Of a stretch of DNA of 64,000 bases, positions 7,930 through 16,982 are shown one piece after another; the stretch's first letter is position 1; each line of letters begins with the position of its first letter. The notes under the pieces are model-generated. The model was not told the DNA's origin. It searched no databases and saw only the letters and a list, made by a program, of their open reading frames with translations. The stretch covers positions 5,196,501-5,260,500 of the forward strand of contig NZ_JALJWR010000001.1 of NCBI RefSeq assembly GCF_024169315.1, read 5' to 3'. A program made the translations under genes and the position numbers. This DNA is from Pseudomonas migulae (lineage in GTDB: Bacteria; Pseudomonadota; Gammaproteobacteria; Pseudomonadales; Pseudomonadaceae).

Positions 7930-9131
7930 CGCAACAACTCCAGCGCCTGATCCAGCGCTTCAAAGAACCGTTCCAGGTCTTCGGAATCGTTGTAGAGCGC
8001 CAACGACACCCGAATCGCTCCAGCCAGTTCAAAGCTTTTCAGCAACGGCATGGCACAGTGATGACCTGCGCGCACCGCGATTCCCTGTTCCGTCAGCAAA
8101 TGCGCCAGATCAGAGTTATGCACACCCTCGACGACAAAACTTGCCAGGGCCAGTTGCGGTTTGCCCAGCAGCCGGATGCCGTTGCGGGCCGCAAGGCCTT
8201 TCAACAAATAGTCGTGCAGCGCCGCTTCATGGGCCGAGACCGCGTCCTGATCAAGACCGGCGAGGTAATCCAGCGTCGCCCCAAGGCCGATCACACTGGA
8301 AATGGGTGGCGTGCCCGCCTCGAACCCCAGCGGCGCCGGGCGAAAGCGTGCGTGCTGGTAATCCGCATCCAGCACCATTTCGCCGCCGAACTGCCAATGG
8401 CGCAGTTGTTCCAGCGCTTCATGACGCCCGAACAACACGCCCAGGCCATCGGGACCGTAGAGCTTGTGGCTGGAAAACACATAGAAGTCGCAACCCAGCG
8501 CCTGCACGTCATGCCGACCATGGACCACGCCTTGGGCGCCATCGACCACGGTCAAGGCGCCGTGTGCCTTCGCCATCGCCAACAAGGCGGGCAGCGGTTG
8601 CCAGGCGCCGAGCACGTTGGACAACTGACTGACCGCCAGCAAGCGCGTGCGCGGACCGATCATCGAGGCGGCGGCATCGAGGTCGATCAAACCGTCGGTA
8701 TCCAGCGGCAGGATCACCAGTTTCAACTCGCGACGGTGGGCCAGTTGCTGCCACGGCAGCAGGTTGGCGTGGTGCTCCAGGGCGCTGATGACAATCTCGT
8801 CGCCCGGATTGAATTGGTGCTCCAGGCCATAGGCCAGGAGGTTCAGCGCGGAGGTCGCGCCGTGGGTAAAGATGATCTTTCCGCTATCGCCGGCATTCAG
8901 CCAGTGAGCGGCTTTGCTGCGGCTGTCCTCGAACGCCTGGGTGGCATGCGCGCCGGGCAGGTGCTGCGCCCGATGCACGTTGGCCGCGCCATTGGCGTAG
9001 TAATGCGCCAGTGCATCCAGCAGGACTTGAGGTTTTTGTGTGGTGGCGGCGTTGTCCAGGTAGGTCTGGTCTTGCCGTTGCAGAGCGGCGATGGCTGGAA
9101 AGTCGGCGCGCCAGGGAGATGGAATCATCAT
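7926..9131 (-). CDS. csdA: Cysteine desulfurase CsdA (SufS/CsdA class)
   Basis: A 401-residue PLP-dependent class V aminotransferase-fold enzyme that takes sulfur from cysteine and loads it on CsdE. It shows the PLP lysine K223 in SSHKLYGPDG, the cofactor-contacting VVDGAQG at 195-201, and the persulfide cysteine C359 in RAGHHCAMP. The start is ATG ATG at 9131/9128; I chose the first. There is no strong ribosome site, and an upstream start would read through a REP. Confidence 0.92.
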   Translation of the reverse strand: MMIPSPWRADFPAIAALQRQDQTYLDNAATTQKPQVLLDALAHYYANGAANVHRAQHLPGAHATQAFEDSRSKAAHWLNAGDSGKIIFTHGATSALNLLAYGLEHQFNPGDEIVISALEHHANLLPWQQLAHRRELKLVILPLDTDGLIDLDAAASMIGPRTRLLAVSQLSNVLGAWQPLPALLAMAKAHGALTVVDGAQGVVHGRHDVQALGCDFYVFSSHKLYGPDGLGVLFGRHEALEQLRHWQFGGEMVLDADYQHARFRPAPLGFEAGTPPISSVIGLGATLDYLAGLDQDAVSAHEAALHDYLLKGLAARNGIRLLGKPQLALASFVVEGVHNSDLAHLLTEQGIAVRAGHHCAMPLLKSFELAGAIRVSLALYNDSEDLERFFEALDQALELLR

Positions 9132-9181
9132 GGTGTCGGGCCCTGCTAAACATGGGCGAGGTGTACGCCAGACCCTGACTG

Positions 9182-9252
9182 GTAGGAGCGAAGCTTGCTC
9201 GCGAAAGCGGTGCGTCAGGTAGAACGCCTTCGCGGGCAAGCCTCGCTCCTAC
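9182..9252. repeat. REP pair (GTAGGAGCGAGGCTTGCCCG family)
   Basis: Inverted arms from GTAGGAGCGA (9182) to TCGCTCCTAC (9252), between csdA and dapD. It is of the same variant as the 7449-7525 pair. Confidence 0.88.
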
Positions 9253-9279
9253 AAGTGCAGGTGATCGTTGACGCTCTGC

Positions 9280-10314
9280 TTAGTTGTGAGCGTGCAGCGC
9301 TTCGTTCAGTTCGATCGCCGATTTGTGGGTTTTGCATTCCACGGCACCGGTTTCCGAATTGCGGCGGAACAGCAGGTCAGGCTGACCGGCCAGTTCGCGG
9401 GCCTTCACGACCTTGACCAGCTTGTTGTTCTCGTCCAGCAGCGCCACTTTGGTGCCGGCGGTCACGTACAGGCCCGACTCAACGGTGTTGCGGTCGCCCA
9501 ACGGGATACCGATACCGGCATTCGCGCCGATCAGGCAACCTTCGCCGACCTTGATCACGATGTTGCCACCGCCCGACAGGGTACCCATGGTCGAGCAACC
9601 GCCGCCCAGGTCCGAACCCTTGCCGACGAAGACACCGGCGGAAACGCGGCCTTCGATCATGCCCGGGCCTTCGGTGCCAGCGTTGAAGTTGACGAAACCT
9701 TCGTGCATCACGGTGGTGCCTTCGCCAACGTAGGCGCCCAGACGAATACGCGCCGCATCGGCGATACGCACGCCGGCCGGTACCACGTAATCGGTCATTT
9801 TCGGGAACTTGTCCACCGAGAACACTTCCAGCAGCTCGCCCCGCAGACGGGCTTCCAGTTGATGCTCGGCCAGTTCGGCGAGGTCGATCGCGCCCTGGCT
9901 GGTCCACGCGACGTTCGGCAGCAGCGGGAACACGCCGGCCAGGTTCAGGCCGTGCGGCTTGACCAGACGATGGGACAACAGGTGCAGCTTGAGGTAAGCC
10001 TCAGGCGTGGAAGTCAGTTGCGCGTCTTCAGCCAGAATGGTCGCGACCAGCGGCTTGTGGCTCTCGGCCAGGCGGGTCAGCAGGGCAGCCTGGGCAGCGT
10101 CGACGCCTTTGGCGGCTTCAGCCAGTTGCGAGGCCTGGGCGGTAGTGAATGCGATGGCCTGATTGCCCTCGGTATAACCCAGAATCGGCGCGATGGCCGC
10201 GACCAGTTCGGCCGAAGGATTGAGCAATGGCTGTGCGTAGAACACTTCCAGCCACGCGCCTTGACGATTTTGAGTGCCGACACCAAAGGCCAGGCTGAAC
10301 GGGGTAGTAGACAT
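9280..10314 (-). CDS. dapD: Tetrahydrodipicolinate N-succinyltransferase
   Basis: A 344-residue enzyme that succinylates tetrahydrodipicolinate from succinyl-CoA, the committing step of the succinylase DAP/lysine route. The C-terminal half shows a left-handed beta-helix of hexapeptide repeats (for example GVRIADAARIRLGAYVGEG and the glycine-rich GGGCSTMGTLSGGG). It is the long pseudomonad/actinobacterial DapD type with an extended N-terminal domain, not the shorter enterobacterial form. AGAGG precedes the start. dapC and dapE are nearby. Confidence 0.94.
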   Translation of the reverse strand: MSTTPFSLAFGVGTQNRQGAWLEVFYAQPLLNPSAELVAAIAPILGYTEGNQAIAFTTAQASQLAEAAKGVDAAQAALLTRLAESHKPLVATILAEDAQLTSTPEAYLKLHLLSHRLVKPHGLNLAGVFPLLPNVAWTSQGAIDLAELAEHQLEARLRGELLEVFSVDKFPKMTDYVVPAGVRIADAARIRLGAYVGEGTTVMHEGFVNFNAGTEGPGMIEGRVSAGVFVGKGSDLGGGCSTMGTLSGGGNIVIKVGEGCLIGANAGIGIPLGDRNTVESGLYVTAGTKVALLDENNKLVKVVKARELAGQPDLLFRRNSETGAVECKTHKSAIELNEALHAHN

Positions 10315-10347
10315 GGAAATACCTCTAACAAAATTGAACGGGCGGGC

Positions 10348-10710
10348 TTACTTGAGCGCTGCCGCGTAGATATCTGGCTTGAAGCCAATCAGGGTTCGGT
10401 CACCGAGATCGAGCACCGGGCGCTTGATCATCGAGGGTTGTGCGAGCATCAGTTCGATGGCTTTCGGCTGGTCGAGATCGGCTTTGCGTTCGTCGTCGAG
10501 CTTGCGAAAGGTCGTGCCTGCACGGTTCAACACCACTTGCCAGCCGTGCTCGTCGCACCATTGGGTCAGGTGTTCACGGTCGATTCCGGCCGTTTTGTAA
10601 TCGTGAAAGTCATAGTGGACAGCGTGTTCATCGAGCCAGGTGCGCGCCTTTTTCATGGTGTCGCAGGCTTTGATGCCGAAAAGGTGCAACGTTTTGCTTG
10701 AAACGGTCAA
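10348..10710 (-). CDS. ArsC-family (Spx/YffB-like) reductase
   Basis: A 120-residue thioredoxin-fold protein with one active-site-type cysteine, C16, in FGIKACDTMKKA, and the C-terminal IKRPVLDLGDRTLIGFKP typical of the ArsC/YffB group. Family members reduce arsenate or act in glutathione- or thiol-dependent reactions, and many are uncharacterised; true arsenate reduction is not supported by context, as no ars genes are present. It lies 33 bp upstream of dapD on the same strand, a pairing also found in other pseudomonads. Confidence 0.85.
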   Translation of the reverse strand: MTVSSKTLHLFGIKACDTMKKARTWLDEHAVHYDFHDYKTAGIDREHLTQWCDEHGWQVVLNRAGTTFRKLDDERKADLDQPKAIELMLAQPSMIKRPVLDLGDRTLIGFKPDIYAAALK

Positions 10711-11026
10711 GGAATTGCCCCCTTTGCAGGTGCTGGAAAAAAAAGGTGAAGGATTATGCCATGACCGGACGGTTTCGCGTTGGCCGTGGTCGTTTTGCTA
10801 CCGCCAATTCTATGTGGGAGGTGTTTCCAGTTGAAGCGAGGTGCTGGCGTTCCAGATGGATTTGCTGGAACGGCGGCCGCGTTTGAAGGCGCTGCGGGCG
10901 CAGCACCTGGAGTTGTACCCACTCGGCCGTCATCACCCGATGGGTGATGACGTGTTGCGGGAAGTATGTGGGGAGCTGGATCTGATTGAAGTCAATCGGG
11001 GTGCAATGAAATAGCGCTAAAGAAGG
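10711..11026. other. Intergenic region, mostly featureless
   Basis: This 316-bp gap separates the ArsC-like gene from the metalloprotease genes. Read leftward, CATAAT at 10757-10752 may be the -10 of the reductase gene. The only open frame worth noting is a 52-codon rightward one at 10856-11014, listed separately. No hairpin terminator for the protease genes is obvious. Confidence 0.5.
10856..11014 (+). CDS. Possible small ORF or gene remnant (52 aa)
   Basis: The frame starts MDLLERRPRLKALRAQHLEL and ends EVNRGAMK. It is Arg/Leu-rich with normal-looking codon use, and it is bounded upstream by an in-frame TGA at 10829-10831. There is no convincing ribosome binding site. I do not recognise it. 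It may be a decayed fragment, since it sits next to an apparently imported protease pair. Confidence 0.25.
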   Translation: MDLLERRPRLKALRAQHLELYPLGRHHPMGDDVLREVCGELDLIEVNRGAMK

Positions 11027-11782
11027 TTATGGATAAATCTGGCGCATGAACGCGATGTCACCTTCGCTGATGTTTTTGTTTAGAGGTTGCTCCCAGTCAC
11101 CCACGGTGAGCTCGTTATGGACTTGATAATGCATCACTGAATATCGATCGTAGGGTGCGTAGGTCCGACCAGGCACGCGCTCAAGGGGGAAAACATTCGC
11201 GTCAACTTGAGCTTTGGAAAAGTTGGCAGAGTTCTCGAAGTGGACATATGCTTTTTCCCGGTCCCAAGGTATTTCTGCGTCGGGATGTTGATGTGCATGG
11301 TCCAGGCCTAATGCGTGGCCGAACTCATGAGTGATGAGGCTCTCGTAATCGGGAGAAGAAACGTTAGTCCCTAACGTCATCGATGGATCGTGGGCGTGCC
11401 CCGCGAGTGAGTCGGTCCCTACGGCCGAACTTCCAGCGTTATTGAAAGATGGCTGGAAGTCTACTCGGATATCACCCAGAAATTCATCCGTAGCATTGAT
11501 ATCCTTTTCATCCATCTCAATGAATTCGAAATTCAGATTGATGTATGGCAGCCATTTGCTAGCTCCGTTTTTTACGGCTTCGAACGAATGCTCGTCAAGT
11601 TTGTATACAAGTACTTTGAGGGTCTTTCCAACGCTCCAATACTTGGTGTGTTCCCCGACACTTCTTTTATTTCGACGACCACTGCTCATCGCTCCATTGC
11701 TGGGGCGTTCGTTGATTGCAACAGAATAAGAGTTGAGCGGATCGTAAGTTTTGTTGGTGTTGCAATGTTTGAATTGGTTCAT
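11027..11782 (-). CDS. Astacin-like (M12-type) zinc metalloprotease A
   Basis: A 251-residue protein with the metzincin zinc site HEFGHALGLDH at 152-162 and a methionine turn SVMHY at 215-219, the combination seen in astacin-family (M12A) peptidases. It has no signal peptide or membrane segment. An AAGGAAGG ribosome site lies 6 bases before the ATG. It is a paralogue of the neighbouring gene: the two share WLPxINLxF near the N-terminus, the zinc site, and Y-DR-S-MHY---H---TVGD near the C-terminus. Both are AT-richer than their surroundings. Substrate and destination are unknown; secretion by a non-Sec route or an intracellular role are both open. Confidence 0.85.
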   Translation of the reverse strand: MNQFKHCNTNKTYDPLNSYSVAINERPSNGAMSSGRRNKRSVGEHTKYWSVGKTLKVLVYKLDEHSFEAVKNGASKWLPYINLNFEFIEMDEKDINATDEFLGDIRVDFQPSFNNAGSSAVGTDSLAGHAHDPSMTLGTNVSSPDYESLITHEFGHALGLDHAHQHPDAEIPWDREKAYVHFENSANFSKAQVDANVFPLERVPGRTYAPYDRYSVMHYQVHNELTVGDWEQPLNKNISEGDIAFMRQIYP

Positions 11783-11844
11783 GTGTTGCCTTCCTTGGTT
11801 TTGTTTTTCGGTGGGCCTGGCGTGAAGCGGGTGTTTTTATTTGA

Positions 11845-12492
11845 TCAAAGAGTGCTGGGAAAAGGGTAAGCCTCGTTCATGAACGCTTTGTCCTTTTCAC
11901 TGAGAGAAAGATTAGGAAAAATCTGGAAGTCGCCTACCGTCCAGGATTGGTGGATGGTGTAGTGCATGATTGACTTTCGGTCGTACTCTGAATAAATGCT
12001 TTCGCTGGCGTCTGCGCGATCAAGGTACCATTGGTGCAGTCTTTTGCGCGTCACACTGGCTTGGTAGTTGTCTCCGTCAGGATCGTCGGATAACCCGTGT
12101 TGTTGATAAATGGCCGGCTTGTCCCAAGGGATGTTTGCTGTAGGGTTAGTCTGCTCGTGTTCTGCCCCCAGCATATGACCGAACTCATGCATAACATTGG
12201 CTGCGAAGTAGCGTGCTTGGTTGGCTGAGTGAGGCCAGAGCTTCATGGTCGGTCCATCTATAGATAACAATGCATCTGTGCCGATGAGTGATGAGAAAGT
12301 TCCTTCCTCGCTGAGTATGCGGATGTCGCCTTCTTCACCTTCGACGAAATCGAATTGTAAATTGATATGCGGCAGCCAGTTGTTGGCAGCAGAGATGGTT
12401 GCCTCCTTGAATTCTCTGGTGCCATTAAGAAAGGCAATGCGAAGAGTGCGTCCGGGAGTCCATAGTTTGGAAGGATTATTCTTGGTCCACAT
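11845..12492 (-). CDS. Astacin-like (M12-type) zinc metalloprotease B
   Basis: A 215-residue paralogue of protease A with zinc site HEFGHMLGAEH at 102-112 (followed by EQTNP, close to the astacin HExxRP pattern) and SIMHY at 174-178. It lacks the first 36 or so residues of protease A. Its ATG overlaps the stop of a 37-codon frame (12492-12605) by one base (TAATG), and that small frame resembles the missing N-terminus. So this is either a translationally coupled second cistron or the larger part of a frameshifted gene. The catalytic residues are all intact. Function is unknown. Confidence 0.8.
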   Translation of the reverse strand: MWTKNNPSKLWTPGRTLRIAFLNGTREFKEATISAANNWLPHINLQFDFVEGEEGDIRILSEEGTFSSLIGTDALLSIDGPTMKLWPHSANQARYFAANVMHEFGHMLGAEHEQTNPTANIPWDKPAIYQQHGLSDDPDGDNYQASVTRKRLHQWYLDRADASESIYSEYDRKSIMHYTIHQSWTVGDFQIFPNLSLSEKDKAFMNEAYPFPSTL

Positions 12493-12605
12493 TATTCTGA
12501 AGCTCCTGGGGTAATATGATTTGTTGTTTGCTCTTTTATTGAAAAGTTGTAGAGCGCTTCGAGGTTTTCGGGCGCAGTTGTGGCGTGATTTTTATTGATA
12601 TACAT
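12492..12605 (-). CDS. 37-aa frame matching the missing N-terminus of metalloprotease B
   Basis: The frame starts MYINKNHATTAPENLEALY and ends TPGASE-TAA, where TAATG overlaps the protease B start. AAGGAAG-like sequence lies upstream. Compared with the N-terminus of protease A, K5, T9, Y19, I23 and E25 fall at the same positions, and the first shared tryptophan of the mature part is at 49 in A and at 48 if this frame is joined to B. This colinearity suggests a former single frame split by a 1-base indel, or a deliberate coupled pro-segment. Confidence 0.5.
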   Translation of the reverse strand: MYINKNHATTAPENLEALYNFSIKEQTTNHITPGASE

Positions 12606-12831
12606 GATCAAACTTCCTTGTTGTATTTTTGGATGGCATAGATTTTCGTGCGGAAGATAGAATTTAGTGTAGAGGGGTTGTTTCGTAAAGTGGAAGGCTT
12701 GAAGTGTGTGTTACTTGGTGTTGGTAAGTTCGCGGCATTGCACTTGGCGAACAATATGACTTTATAAGGGTTTCGGTGTCTTGTTGGGTGGCAGGGTTGG
12801 TTGTATTGATGTTGGCCATGTATTGAAAGTT

Positions 12832-12856
12832 GCCGTGCCAGATTATCTGGCACGGC
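12832..12856 (-). terminator. dapC terminator
   Basis: GCCGTGCCAGA-TTA-TCTGGCACGGC is a long perfect stem 9 bp past the dapC stop. Leftward it is followed by AACTTT. The metalloprotease genes beyond it therefore probably have their own promoter in the AT-rich 12606-12831 stretch, where I could not fix one. Confidence 0.7.
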
Positions 12857-12864
12857 TTCATGGA

Positions 12865-14064
12865 TTACTGCTTGCGGGTAATAAACGCGCGAATACGCTC
12901 TGCTGCTTCCACGCATTCAGCCAATGGCGCAACCAGCGCCATCCGCACCCGGCCAGCACCCGGATTGAACCCATCAACTTCCCGAGACAGGTAAGAGCCC
13001 GGAACCACAGTCACATGTTCCTGGACGAACAGGTCGCGACAGAAGGCTTCGTCATCACCTTCAACGTTCGGCCACAAGTAAAAGCCGCCATCCGGACGCT
13101 GTACATCCATCACCGGGCTGAGGATTTCCAGCACCGCATCATACTTCTCGCGATACAGCGCACGGTTGGCCCGCACATGCACTTCGTCATTCCATGCGGC
13201 CACGCTGGCCAGTTGGGTCTGAACCGGCATCGCACAGCCGTGATAGGTGCGGTACAGCAGGAAGCCTTTGAGAATGTCGGCGTCACCGGCTACGAAACCC
13301 GAACGCAGGCCCGGCAGGTTGGAACGCTTGGACAGGCTATGGAACACCACGCAACGCTTGAAATCCTTGCGGCCCAGTTCCACACAGGCGCTGAGCAGGC
13401 CGGCCGGCGGGGTTTGTTCGTTGAAGTACAGTTCGCTGTAGCACTCGTCGGCGGCGATCACGAAATCGTATTCGTCGGCCAGGGCGATCAGTTTCTTCAG
13501 GGTTTCAACCGGAATCAGCGCGCCGGTCGGGTTACCTGGCGAGCAGAGGAACAGGATCTGGCAGCGTTTCCAGATGTCCGGGGAAACGGCATCGAAGTCC
13601 GGGTTGAAGCCGTTTTCGTCCAGGCACGGGAGGTAATGCGGCTTGGCCCCGGCCAGGAACGCCGCGCCTTCGTAGATCTGATAGAACGGATTCGGGCTGA
13701 CCACCAACGCGTCGTCGCCGCGGTTGACCACGGTCTGGGTGAAGGCGAATAGCGCTTCACGGGTGCCGTTGACCGGCAGCACGTTGCGCGCCGGGTCGAG
13801 CCAGCCGCTCGGGACGTTGAAGCGGCGTTCGCACCAGGCGCCGATAGCTTCACGCAGGGCCGGGATGCCGAGGGTGGTCGGGTACACGGCCATCTGATCC
13901 AGATTGCTTGCCAGGGCTTCGGCGACAAAGCTTGGCGAACGGTGTTTCGGCTCGCCGATGGACAGCGCGATAGGGCGTTTGTCCGGGTTTGGCGTGACAC
14001 TGCCGAGCAGGGCGCGGAGCTTCTCGAACGGGTAGGGCTGGAGCTGGGTCAGAGCGTTGTTCAT
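12865..14064 (-). CDS. dapC: Succinyldiaminopimelate transaminase
   Basis: A 399-residue class I/II PLP aminotransferase, recognised as the pseudomonad DapC that converts N-succinyl-2-amino-6-ketopimelate to N-succinyl-LL-DAP with glutamate. Visible marks are SPGNPTG (175-181), ADECYSELY (205-213), and the PLP lysine K246 in FHSLSKRSNLPGLRSGF. Substrate is inferred from close family likeness and from its position near glnD and dapD, the usual arrangement in Pseudomonas. It completes, with dapD and dapE, three of the four succinylase-branch steps seen here. Confidence 0.92.
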   Translation of the reverse strand: MNNALTQLQPYPFEKLRALLGSVTPNPDKRPIALSIGEPKHRSPSFVAEALASNLDQMAVYPTTLGIPALREAIGAWCERRFNVPSGWLDPARNVLPVNGTREALFAFTQTVVNRGDDALVVSPNPFYQIYEGAAFLAGAKPHYLPCLDENGFNPDFDAVSPDIWKRCQILFLCSPGNPTGALIPVETLKKLIALADEYDFVIAADECYSELYFNEQTPPAGLLSACVELGRKDFKRCVVFHSLSKRSNLPGLRSGFVAGDADILKGFLLYRTYHGCAMPVQTQLASVAAWNDEVHVRANRALYREKYDAVLEILSPVMDVQRPDGGFYLWPNVEGDDEAFCRDLFVQEHVTVVPGSYLSREVDGFNPGAGRVRMALVAPLAECVEAAERIRAFITRKQ

Positions 14065-14080
14065 CGGGGGCCTCTTTCAA

Positions 14081-14224
14081 TGTGGGGGCGAGCCTGTGTG
14101 GCGAGGGGATTTATCCCCGTTGGGGCGCGAAGCGGCCCCGGCATTTCAAAGTTAAACCGCGTTTACGACTGCTTCGCAGCCGAACGGGGATAAATCCCCT
14201 CACCACACAGACTCGATTCCACAG
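14081..14224. repeat. Long palindromic repeat of a third REP-like family
   Basis: An imperfect inverted repeat whose arms carry GAGGGGATTTATCCCCGTT (left) and AACGGGGATAAATCCCCTC (right), bounded by TGTGG and CCACA. It is longer than the other REP pairs and different in sequence. It fills the gap between glnD and dapC. Confidence 0.8.
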
Positions 14225-14240
14225 GGGGAAATTTGTTAAT

Positions 14241-16943
14241 TCAGATACTGATTCGCGACAACTTGATATCGGGTTCATTGCTGACAGTCAGCTGTTCAAC
14301 AATCGCATCCTGCAAGCGGCTGCACAGCAACGGGTCGGACAATGGCTGGTTATTGGCGTCGGTGATGAAGAACACGTCTTCCACACGTTCGCCGAGGGTG
14401 GCGATCTTGGCGTTCTGCAGTGACAGGTCGAACTCCAGGAAGATCGTACCGATCCGCGCCAGCAAGCCCGGCCGATCCGGTGCGCTGAGCTCCAGCACGG
14501 TCACCGGACGCTGGGCATCGTTGTGGATCGTCACCTGTGGCGCAAACGCGAAATGCTTGAGCTGACGCGGCACCCGACGCTGGATGATCGTCGGGTAATC
14601 GTCCGGGTTGCGCAGGGCTTCGGTCAGGCCTTCGCGGATCTGTTTGACCCGTGCCGGGTTATCGCCGATCGAATCGCCATCGGTGTCGAGCACGATATAG
14701 GTGTCGAGGGTGAACTGACTGCTGGACGTGATGACCCGGGCGTCGTGAATGTTCAGGTTCAGTTGATCCATCGCCGCCACGGTCACGGCGAAGAAGTCGT
14801 GCTGGTCCGGTGCATAAATGAAGATTTGCGTACCGCCCTCGAACTCGCGCTGGGTGGTTTCCTTGATCAGCACCAAAGGCCCGCCATCAGCCGGCTGCTG
14901 CAGGATCGCGTCGGTGTGCCAGGCCACGTCGCCAGCGGTGTGGCGCAGGAAATAATCATCGCCCAGTTGCGACCACAACTGTTCGACATCGTCCGGGTCG
15001 TTCCCGCCGCGTACCAGAATATCCAGGGCGGCGCTCTGGGTCTGGCGGATCTGCATTTCACGATCCACCGGGTTCTCCAGGCCGCGGCGCAACGCTCGCT
15101 TGGTCTCGGTGTAGAGTTGGCGCAGCAGGCTGGCGCGCCAGGAGTTCCATAGCGTCGGGTTGGTGGCATTGATGTCGGCGACGGTCAGCACATACAGGTA
15201 ATCGAGGCGGGTTTCGTCACCGACGATCTGCGCGAAGTCGTGGATCACGTGCGGGTCGGACAAGTCCTTGCGCTGGGCGGTGGTCGACATCACCAGGTGG
15301 TTCTGCACCAGCCAGACAATCAGGCGGCTGTCCCACACGGGCAATTGGTGGCGCTGGCAAAAGGCCTCGGCATCCACCGCGCCGATTTCCGAGTGATCGC
15401 CGTGCCGGCCCTTGCCGATGTCGTGGTACAGACCCGCAAGGTAGATCAGTTCAGGCTTGGGCAGCTTGCCCATGAGCTTGCTGGCCAGCGGGAATTTTTC
15501 CGACACTTGCGTGTATTGCAGCTTACGCAGGTGTTTGATCAGGTTCAGGGTGTGCGCGTCGACCGTATAGATGTGAAACAGGTCGTGCTGCATCTGCCCG
15601 ACAATGAAGCCGAATTCCGGCAGATAACGCCCGAGAATGCCGTAACGGTTCATCCGGCGCAGGTTGCGGTGGATGCCGATCTTGCACTTGAACAGCTCGA
15701 TGAACAGGCTGGTGTTGCGAATGTCGTTGCGGAAATCATCGTCGATCAGATGGCGGTTTTCCCGCAACAGACGAATGGTATCGGCGCGCACGCCCTTGAT
15801 TTCCGGTTGCTGGGCCATCAGCACGAAGATCTCGAGCATGGCGAACGGCGTGCGGCGGAATACGTTGTCGTTGCGCGCCTCGATGTAGCCGTCGTGCAAC
15901 TGGAACCGAGAGTTGATCGGTTGCGGCGGCGCTTCATCTTCCGGCGCGAGGATGACCTCCTCGAAGTGCTGGATGATCAGGTCGCTGAGCTGGGCGATGC
16001 TCATGACCACCCGGTAATACTGCTGCATGAAGTTTTCGATGGCTTGTTTGGCGTCATCGCCCTCGAAACCCAGCAGGCCGGCAATCGAGCGCTGGTGGTC
16101 GAACAGCAAGCGGTCTTCGGAACGACCGGCGAGCATGTGCAGCGCGTAGCGAACTTTCCACAGGAATTCCTGGGAGGAGGCCAGCAGGGCATTTTCGCTT
16201 TCGACCAGGAAACCTTCCCCGGCCAGTGCCCGCAGGTTCAGGGTGCCGTACTCGCGCCGGGCCACCCACAGAATCGTCTGGATATCCCGTAGTCCGCCGG
16301 GCGAGCCTTTGACGTTGGGTTCCAGGTTGTACTCGGTGTCGTTGTATTTGTGGTGCCGGGCTTTCTGCTCGGCGCGCTTGGCCAGGAAGAAGTCCTTGCT
16401 CGGCCACATGTGTGCGGTGCTGGTGACGTCGAGCATGCGCTGGCGCAAACGCTCGGGGCCGCAGATGGTGCGGCTTTCCATCAGGTTGGTGACAACCGTC
16501 AGGTCGGCGCGGGCTTCTATCGCGCATTCGTCGACGGAGCGAACGCTCTGACCGACTTCCAGGCCGATGTCCCACAACAGCGTCAGAAAACGCTCGATGG
16601 AATCACGGAAAATTTCGTGGTCGGCGCTGTCCAGCAGGATCAGCAGATCGATATCGGAATAAGGGTGCAACTCACCGCGACCGTAGCCACCGACCGCGAC
16701 CAGCGCGATGTCGGCGTCTTCGCTCCAGTCGAATTGCTCCCAGGCCTTTTGCAGGATGTTGTCGACGAACCAGGCGCGATCCTCGATCAGCCGGCGAATC
16801 TCCCGGCCGCTGCGAAAGCGCCCGTCAAGGACTTCGCGAGCCTGGCGGATCGCCTTCTTGAAAGCCGCGATCGGGCTGGCCTTCAGGGCCAGTTCAGCCT
16901 GGAACTGGCCACGGTCGAAGAGTTCGGGATCCACCTGCGGCAT
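14241..16943 (-). CDS. glnD: Bifunctional PII uridylyltransferase/uridylyl-removing enzyme
   Basis: A 900-residue nitrogen sensor that uridylylates PII (GlnK/GlnB) when glutamine is low and removes UMP when it is high. Domains in order: nucleotidyltransferase with GGYGRGEL at 85-92 and the metal pair DID at 97-99; a linker helical region; an HD domain ([15 protein letters not shown]) for the removing activity; and two C-terminal ACT domains ([14 protein letters not shown] in the second) that sense glutamine. It lies 39 bp after map, same strand, the usual Pseudomonas order. Confidence 0.97.
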   Translation of the reverse strand: MPQVDPELFDRGQFQAELALKASPIAAFKKAIRQAREVLDGRFRSGREIRRLIEDRAWFVDNILQKAWEQFDWSEDADIALVAVGGYGRGELHPYSDIDLLILLDSADHEIFRDSIERFLTLLWDIGLEVGQSVRSVDECAIEARADLTVVTNLMESRTICGPERLRQRMLDVTSTAHMWPSKDFFLAKRAEQKARHHKYNDTEYNLEPNVKGSPGGLRDIQTILWVARREYGTLNLRALAGEGFLVESENALLASSQEFLWKVRYALHMLAGRSEDRLLFDHQRSIAGLLGFEGDDAKQAIENFMQQYYRVVMSIAQLSDLIIQHFEEVILAPEDEAPPQPINSRFQLHDGYIEARNDNVFRRTPFAMLEIFVLMAQQPEIKGVRADTIRLLRENRHLIDDDFRNDIRNTSLFIELFKCKIGIHRNLRRMNRYGILGRYLPEFGFIVGQMQHDLFHIYTVDAHTLNLIKHLRKLQYTQVSEKFPLASKLMGKLPKPELIYLAGLYHDIGKGRHGDHSEIGAVDAEAFCQRHQLPVWDSRLIVWLVQNHLVMSTTAQRKDLSDPHVIHDFAQIVGDETRLDYLYVLTVADINATNPTLWNSWRASLLRQLYTETKRALRRGLENPVDREMQIRQTQSAALDILVRGGNDPDDVEQLWSQLGDDYFLRHTAGDVAWHTDAILQQPADGGPLVLIKETTQREFEGGTQIFIYAPDQHDFFAVTVAAMDQLNLNIHDARVITSSSQFTLDTYIVLDTDGDSIGDNPARVKQIREGLTEALRNPDDYPTIIQRRVPRQLKHFAFAPQVTIHNDAQRPVTVLELSAPDRPGLLARIGTIFLEFDLSLQNAKIATLGERVEDVFFITDANNQPLSDPLLCSRLQDAIVEQLTVSNEPDIKLSRISI

Positions 16944-16982
16944 CGATTGGCTTTCCTTTCTGTAGGCTGGGAGCGGCGCGGG

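Noticed and set aside
12608..12916. A 102-codon leftward frame between dapC and the proteases
   Set aside because: It crosses the dapC terminator and overlaps the end of dapC in another frame. It is rich in His, Asn, Pro and Thr, without a ribosome site.
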